From JAWVZH01 sp033722295 (GTDB lineage: Bacteria > Bacteroidota > Bacteroidia > Chitinophagales > Saprospiraceae): a stretch of 32,064 nt of DNA. The stretch lies in contig JAWVZH010000015.1 of NCBI GenBank assembly GCA_033722295.1, forward strand, positions 1 through 32,064, given 5' to 3'. The notes under the pieces were generated by a model that saw only the letters and a program-made list of their open reading frames with translations, did no database searches and was not told the origin of the DNA. Numbering within the stretch: the first letter of the stretch is position 1; each line of letters begins with the position of its first letter. Positions 27,951 to 32,064 of this stretch are shown in pieces. Made by a program: the position numbers and the translations under genes.

Positions 27951-30902
27951 ATGGGCCGGATGATGCGTAAGTTTATATCTTTAAAAAGAATAAGCCCAAG
28001 TATGATCCGGCTCTTGCTATTCTATATCCTCTTCACCATTGCCATCAATCCAATAGTTTTTGCGCAGGATACCTTAGCTCCCATACTACACTACACAATG
28101 CGAGAAGGTTTGTCCCAGATGAAAACGACCTCTCTGGTCCAGGACAGTCTGGGTTATATGTGGATCGGTACAAGGAGTGGATTGAATCGCTTTGATGGCG
28201 AGAATATCGTTTCCTATACAACAAAAGACGGGCTTCCACACGACCGCATTCACGATCTGGTTGTTGATACCAACGGTCACCTGGTCATTCTCACCTACAA
28301 GGGACTTTCCATATTTGACGGTGCGGACTTCCATAACTATCCGCACGATTTTTTGAGTGCGGAGTATCATATGTACGTAGATCACCAGGGAGAAATCTGG
28401 ATCGTCAGTCATTATGAAACCACCTATTTTTATCACGATTCCCTTTCGGTATTTAAGGAGCCGTTGGTTAGAGCCGTGGTGACAGACCTTGTATCGAGTA
28501 ACACTTACTTTATCGGCAGTGATGCAGTCTGGACATATGAGAATGGCAAATTCATTCCGCAACTCAAGGGAACGTACGGGCATTATACCACTCGGATTCA
28601 CTCCAATGACCATCATCTTTTTTTTGAATGGAATAAAGAAACCGGAGAAACTGATTACTGCTATTTTGAAAATGGAAATAAAAAATGTCTGAAAAGCAGG
28701 GAAGCTTATTTCTCGGTCAACCCTGAAATTGCCTATTACAGATTGCTTCCGGATGGATCATTTGTTGCCCGATCCAGGGATCGGGAATTCAAGATCAGGC
28801 GCTCCCCTTTTATCAGAATGGTGGATGCCTTTAAGGATGATATTGGTAATTTCTGGCTTGCTGATGAAAATGGATTTTCAATCATTCAAAATGAGCCTTT
28901 TATTCATTTTCCTTATCGCGAACTACCATATGTCTGGACCATTAATCAGGACAGAAACAATAATTACTGGGCCGGTTCATTTGGCTACGGCCTTCTGAGA
29001 AGTCAAGCGGGAGAAGACTTCATGCAAGAATCAGCAGTAAGGAATACGGTGCCTTCTCCTTTTTACCTGGCAGCTTCTGTCCGGGACGATTCTGGTAATT
29101 TATACCTGGGAAACACTCAGGGTATTGTAAAATGGGATGGGAAACAATTTGATCTGCTCTTAAAAAACGAACCGGTTTATGCCCTGTCCTATGACAGTAG
29201 GAATGACAGGATCATAGCCGGTGGTATTTTTGGATTACGGGTCATAGATCCTGAAGGTCGCTTACTTTCCGCATTGAATGACTCTGCCGGATTGCACAAC
29301 AATGAGTATATCCAGAATCTCAGTATTGATGATGAGGGTATGATCTGGGCGGGAAGTTATACCGGACTGAGCACAGTGAATACGGACCTGGAGGTCATTC
29401 AAAATTATGAGAATGAAAAAGGCAACCTGCCTGGATCTGGAGCTTTTTGCACATTCACGGATGAAAATGGTGAGACATGGATCGGCGGGGATTACGGACT
29501 GATGTACTATGACAGGCAGAAGGATAGCATTTATAGTATCGAGAGTTCGGTATTAAACAGTCTGGTCAAATCCATCATCGATGTGGATAGGGATCATTTA
29601 CTTATAGGTGCCAAGGATGGTCTATATCTTTTTAATTCCCGGAAATTTGTCAGTACCGGACAGGTCGAATTCCACGTTTTCAATATGAGTAATGGCTATC
29701 GTGGTATGGAACCGGGCTTCACGGGATTTTATAAAGATCACCGAGATGATATCTGGATCTGCTCTGCCTCTTCGGTAGATGTATTGAAAAAGGGTGATTA
29801 TGACAAATTCAAATCCAGCCTGACACCAAAGATCACCATGATCAATGGAAGAAGGCTTCCCTTTTACGAAGACCCGTCTTTTATTTATTTAGCAAGAGGA
29901 GAACGTAATGTCAATTTAAATGTGGATGCGATCGGCCTCATCAGACCTCAGAATGTAAAATTCCAATTTCAAATTGATGATGGCAAGTGGTCGAAGTGGA
30001 CCGGAGATAAGCAAATAGTTTTAAATGAACTGAATCATGGTCAGCATCGATTCAGGGTTCGTGCAGGACCTACTGATCTGCCAGTAGAACAAACTGAGAT
30101 CAGTGAAATTGAATTTGGCATTGATCTTCCTTTCTATTCGAGGTCGCAATTTCCGGCAATCGCTATTATTTCTGTATTGGTTCTTCTCGTGCTCGCTTTT
30201 ACTCTCTATTACCGTCAAAGACTCGAGAGCAAGAGATATTTACGTCAACTGTCGGCATCAAAGTTTCTAAGATCACAATTGTTGCTGAGCGAGCTCAACC
30301 CGCATTTTATATTTAATATACTTTCATCCATCCAGCATAAGGTCCTAATGGGAGACCGGGATGAAGCAGCTTCCTATGTGGTGAAGCTGTCAAAAATGAT
30401 ACGCAATTTTTTGAGCGCTTCTCACCAGAGTCACAAGAGTCTGGAAAATTATCGGGAGAACGATATAAGCCTGGAAAAAGAACTGGAACTATTACGTTCT
30501 TATCTGGAATTTGAACAGATGAAAAGTGACGGGCATTTCGACTTTCAAATAGAAGTAGGTGAAAGTGTAGAGCCTGCCCAGACTTTTGTACCACCTATGC
30601 TGATCCAACCCTTTGTCGAGAACGCCATCAAGCACGGCATACTCCTGAGCAAAAAGCAAGGTAATGTCCTTGTCAATATTTATTATCTTGATGAGGAATT
30701 GATCATTGAGATCGAGGATGACGGCGTTGGGCGGGATCGAGCTAAGGAGATCAAGGGATCCAGGTCAGGTCATGTCTCTCTGGGAACTGTCATCATTGAT
30801 CAAAGGATCGAATTGCTCAACGAACTCGGATATCATGTAAATGTGATAACCGAGGATGTTGAGCCACATGGCACGAAGGTCACCATAAGATTTAAAGAAT
30901 AA
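27951..30902 (+). CDS. Reg_prop/Y_Y_Y sensor histidine kinase of the LytS-type
   Basis: Membrane sensor kinase with a large periplasmic domain. N-terminal signal/TM (hydrophobic 18-38, ending in FAQD). Then about 600 residues of two-component-regulator propeller repeats, e.g. GYMWIGTRSGLNRFDG and GETWIGGDYGLMYYD, a Y_Y_Y domain (about 640-725), a TM segment (about 734-755), and a LytS-type kinase core. The phosphoacceptor is H785 in LNPHFIFNILSS; the ATPase domain has LIQPFVENAIKHGI and EDDGVGRDRA. There is no receiver or DNA-binding domain, so it is not one of the hybrid one-protein systems common in polysaccharide loci. Length 983 aa. ATG 27951 is used; 27960, 27963 or 28002 are possible. 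The ligand is unknown; no polysaccharide genes are near. Confidence 0.93.
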   Translation: MGRMMRKFISLKRISPSMIRLLLFYILFTIAINPIVFAQDTLAPILHYTMREGLSQMKTTSLVQDSLGYMWIGTRSGLNRFDGENIVSYTTKDGLPHDRIHDLVVDTNGHLVILTYKGLSIFDGADFHNYPHDFLSAEYHMYVDHQGEIWIVSHYETTYFYHDSLSVFKEPLVRAVVTDLVSSNTYFIGSDAVWTYENGKFIPQLKGTYGHYTTRIHSNDHHLFFEWNKETGETDYCYFENGNKKCLKSREAYFSVNPEIAYYRLLPDGSFVARSRDREFKIRRSPFIRMVDAFKDDIGNFWLADENGFSIIQNEPFIHFPYRELPYVWTINQDRNNNYWAGSFGYGLLRSQAGEDFMQESAVRNTVPSPFYLAASVRDDSGNLYLGNTQGIVKWDGKQFDLLLKNEPVYALSYDSRNDRIIAGGIFGLRVIDPEGRLLSALNDSAGLHNNEYIQNLSIDDEGMIWAGSYTGLSTVNTDLEVIQNYENEKGNLPGSGAFCTFTDENGETWIGGDYGLMYYDRQKDSIYSIESSVLNSLVKSIIDVDRDHLLIGAKDGLYLFNSRKFVSTGQVEFHVFNMSNGYRGMEPGFTGFYKDHRDDIWICSASSVDVLKKGDYDKFKSSLTPKITMINGRRLPFYEDPSFIYLARGERNVNLNVDAIGLIRPQNVKFQFQIDDGKWSKWTGDKQIVLNELNHGQHRFRVRAGPTDLPVEQTEISEIEFGIDLPFYSRSQFPAIAIISVLVLLVLAFTLYYRQRLESKRYLRQLSASKFLRSQLLLSELNPHFIFNILSSIQHKVLMGDRDEAASYVVKLSKMIRNFLSASHQSHKSLENYRENDISLEKELELLRSYLEFEQMKSDGHFDFQIEVGESVEPAQTFVPPMLIQPFVENAIKHGILLSKKQGNVLVNIYYLDEELIIEIEDDGVGRDRAKEIKGSRSGHVSLGTVIIDQRIELLNELGYHVNVITEDVEPHGTKVTIRFKE

Positions 30903-30905
30903 GGT

Positions 30906-31739
30906 ATGGCTTTGAAGATCGGCATAGTTGAAGACTCACAGGATAATATTGATATTCTGGAGTACATGCTTGACAAGAGCGAGCATGAAGTTGAGATCAT
31001 CGGAATTGCCAAAACAATTAGCGAAGCCAAGTTATTGTTGAGTCGTCCTGATATCGATCTTGCATTTCTCGACATTCAACTAAAAGAAGGCACCATTTTC
31101 GAGGTTCTCGAAGAATTGCAGGAGGATAGTTCCATTGATTTTGAGATTGTGTTCGTAACAGCGCACGGTTCATATGAAAATGCATTGAAAGCTATACGGT
31201 TTGCCTGTCTTGATTTCATCAACAAGCCTGTTGATCAGGAAGAACTCGACCAGGCGCTGGATAAGGTAAAACAGCGGGTGACGGATACAGAACAGGGCGA
31301 TCAACAGGTCAGGCAATTACTGGAATTGATCAAGAGCAACTCAGTAGTACCCTCAACGATCGGAATAGTATTGCCGAAGGGTGTCATAGAGTTCGTGGAA
31401 GTGAGCGATATACTGTTCTTTGAAGCGGATCAAAGCATCTGCCGGGTACACATGCTGGACGGTAAAACACTTACCTCTGCGCGTCATCTGGGATATTATA
31501 TCGAACTTTTGAATGACAATGAGGATTTTGAGCAGTCGAGCAAAAGTCATCTTGTCAATCTGTCGCATATCAAGCAATACGATCATCGCGAGCGTACGAT
31601 CAGATTTGATAATGGTGAACACCTGATCGCCTCATTTCGGTTCAGCAAGGCGATACGGAAAAGACTCATGGACCGTCAGAAAGGCGGGGGATTTTTGAAA
31701 ACCGGGCTCGATAAGTTTCGGGATCTTCTGAATAATTAG
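30906..31739 (+). CDS. LytTR family response regulator
   Basis: Partner regulator of the kinase, 3 nt after its stop. Receiver domain 1-120: acidic pocket E9-D10, phosphoacceptor D56 (LAFLDIQLKEG), T85 (FVTAHG) and K107 (INKPVD) all present. LytTR DNA-binding domain about 150-250 (LPKGVIEFVEVSDILFFEADQSICRVHML, SSKSHLVNLSHIKQYDHRERTIRFDNGEHLIASFRFSKAIRKRL). Length 277 aa is usual, with a short basic tail. LytTR proteins bind pairs of direct repeats; such a pair (27139-27173) lies before the barrel gene that begins this operon, so autoregulation is plausible. It ends 3 nt from the stop of the convergent T9SS cargo gene. Confidence 0.95.
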   Translation: MALKIGIVEDSQDNIDILEYMLDKSEHEVEIIGIAKTISEAKLLLSRPDIDLAFLDIQLKEGTIFEVLEELQEDSSIDFEIVFVTAHGSYENALKAIRFACLDFINKPVDQEELDQALDKVKQRVTDTEQGDQQVRQLLELIKSNSVVPSTIGIVLPKGVIEFVEVSDILFFEADQSICRVHMLDGKTLTSARHLGYYIELLNDNEDFEQSSKSHLVNLSHIKQYDHRERTIRFDNGEHLIASFRFSKAIRKRLMDRQKGGGFLKTGLDKFRDLLNN

Positions 31740-31742
31740 AAT

Positions 31743-32063
31743 CTACCGCAACACCGTCACATCTCCATAGAATAGATCTGTTTCGCCGTCGAGAAATTGA
31801 ATTTCTATCACATAGGCAAAAACCCCAGGCAGAACATTTTTACCATTATGTGTTCCGTCCCAACCTAGGACCGGTTCATCCAGAGGAATATTTTCGGTTT
31901 TGAATATCAGACCGCCCCACCGGTCATAGATCTCCAACCGGTTGATCCGGTCGGCAAAATAATTTCCAAAAGCAGTGAAACCATCATTGAGCCGATCGCC
32001 ATTGGCGGTGATGACGTTTGGTATGAAAACCTTACGTTCCTTTTGGACCAATATTCTCGTTTG
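31743..32063 (-). CDS. C-terminal end of a T9SS cargo protein, type B (gliding-motility-associated) sorting domain; 5' truncated
   Basis: The frame is open to the window edge (no stop to 32063), so this is the last 106 residues of a longer protein. Sorting-domain blocks: VFIPNVITANGDRLNDGF, then LEIYDRWGGLIFKTEN, LGWDGTHNGKNVLPGVFAYVIEIQFLDG and the ending YGDVTVLR, which closely follows the type B CHU_C-type consensus. Exported through the type IX secretion system and attached to or released from the cell surface, by family knowledge. A TTG at 32051 is not a real start. What the cargo does cannot be known from this part. Confidence 0.9.
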   Translation of the reverse strand, partial: QTRILVQKERKVFIPNVITANGDRLNDGFTAFGNYFADRINRLEIYDRWGGLIFKTENIPLDEPVLGWDGTHNGKNVLPGVFAYVIEIQFLDGETDLFYGDVTVLR

Positions 32064-32064
32064 A

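Overview
The window looks like a chromosomal segment from a member of the Bacteroidota, probably Saprospiria-like (Lewinella/Haliscomenobacter type); the phylum is well supported, the class is an inference. The evidence is a type B T9SS sorting domain, a periplasmic Reg_prop/Y_Y_Y sensor kinase, a Bacteroidota-style TonB next to VanZ and gcvH, DUF4286 and DUF2490 families, and several promoters fitting the Bacteroidota pattern (-33 TTG, -7 TAnnTTTG). Coding density is high. I see no rRNA, tRNA, CRISPR array, insertion sequence or prophage.

Layout. 1-1297: the 3' part of a TPR/membrane class III adenylate cyclase. 1550-4687 (minus): an operon-like run of SulP anion transporter, beta-carbonic anhydrase and a DUF2490 outer-membrane barrel, divergent from a TetR-type regulator (4974-5651). 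An AT-rich perfect palindrome that could be the regulator's operator lies between them. 5668-7590 (minus): thrS. 7691-7922 (minus): a small T9SS-CTD-like gene broken by one extra G, then a strong terminator and an AI-2E-family permease (8053-9195). 9228-10139: a GtrB/DPMS-like glycosyltransferase. 10146-13605 (minus): MFS transporter, DUF4286 protein and a secreted TPR protein. 13719-16831 (minus): mitochondrial-type citrate synthase, gcvH, VanZ-like protein and an unusual two-TM TonB, closed by a 14-bp terminator stem.

16998-19773 (plus): a DUF3109 cysteine-rich protein and a PpiD-like periplasmic chaperone. 19774-20029: no gene, but two oppositely oriented arrays of a degenerate 7-bp repeat. 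20030-24223 (plus): a tightly packed DUF1015 / amidohydrolase / S9 peptidase operon. 24273-24952 (minus): two translationally coupled small genes, one with a faint HPF/RaiA look. 25172-27086 (plus): a PdeM-like phosphoesterase, a membrane-anchored unknown and an HD-domain protein. 27238-31739 (plus): an outer-membrane barrel, a LytS-type sensor kinase and a LytTR response regulator. Upstream of the barrel gene is a pair of 14-bp direct repeats exactly 21 bp apart, the geometry used by LytTR regulators, so the module may be autoregulated. 31743-32063 (minus): the C-terminal sorting domain of a T9SS cargo protein that continues past the window.

Most of the window is ordinary housekeeping and envelope biology. 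The parts most worth a second look are the inverted heptad arrays (19787-19972), the LytTR-like repeat pair (27139-27173), the SulP/TetR palindrome (4821-4841) and the frameshifted sorting-domain gene (7691-7922).
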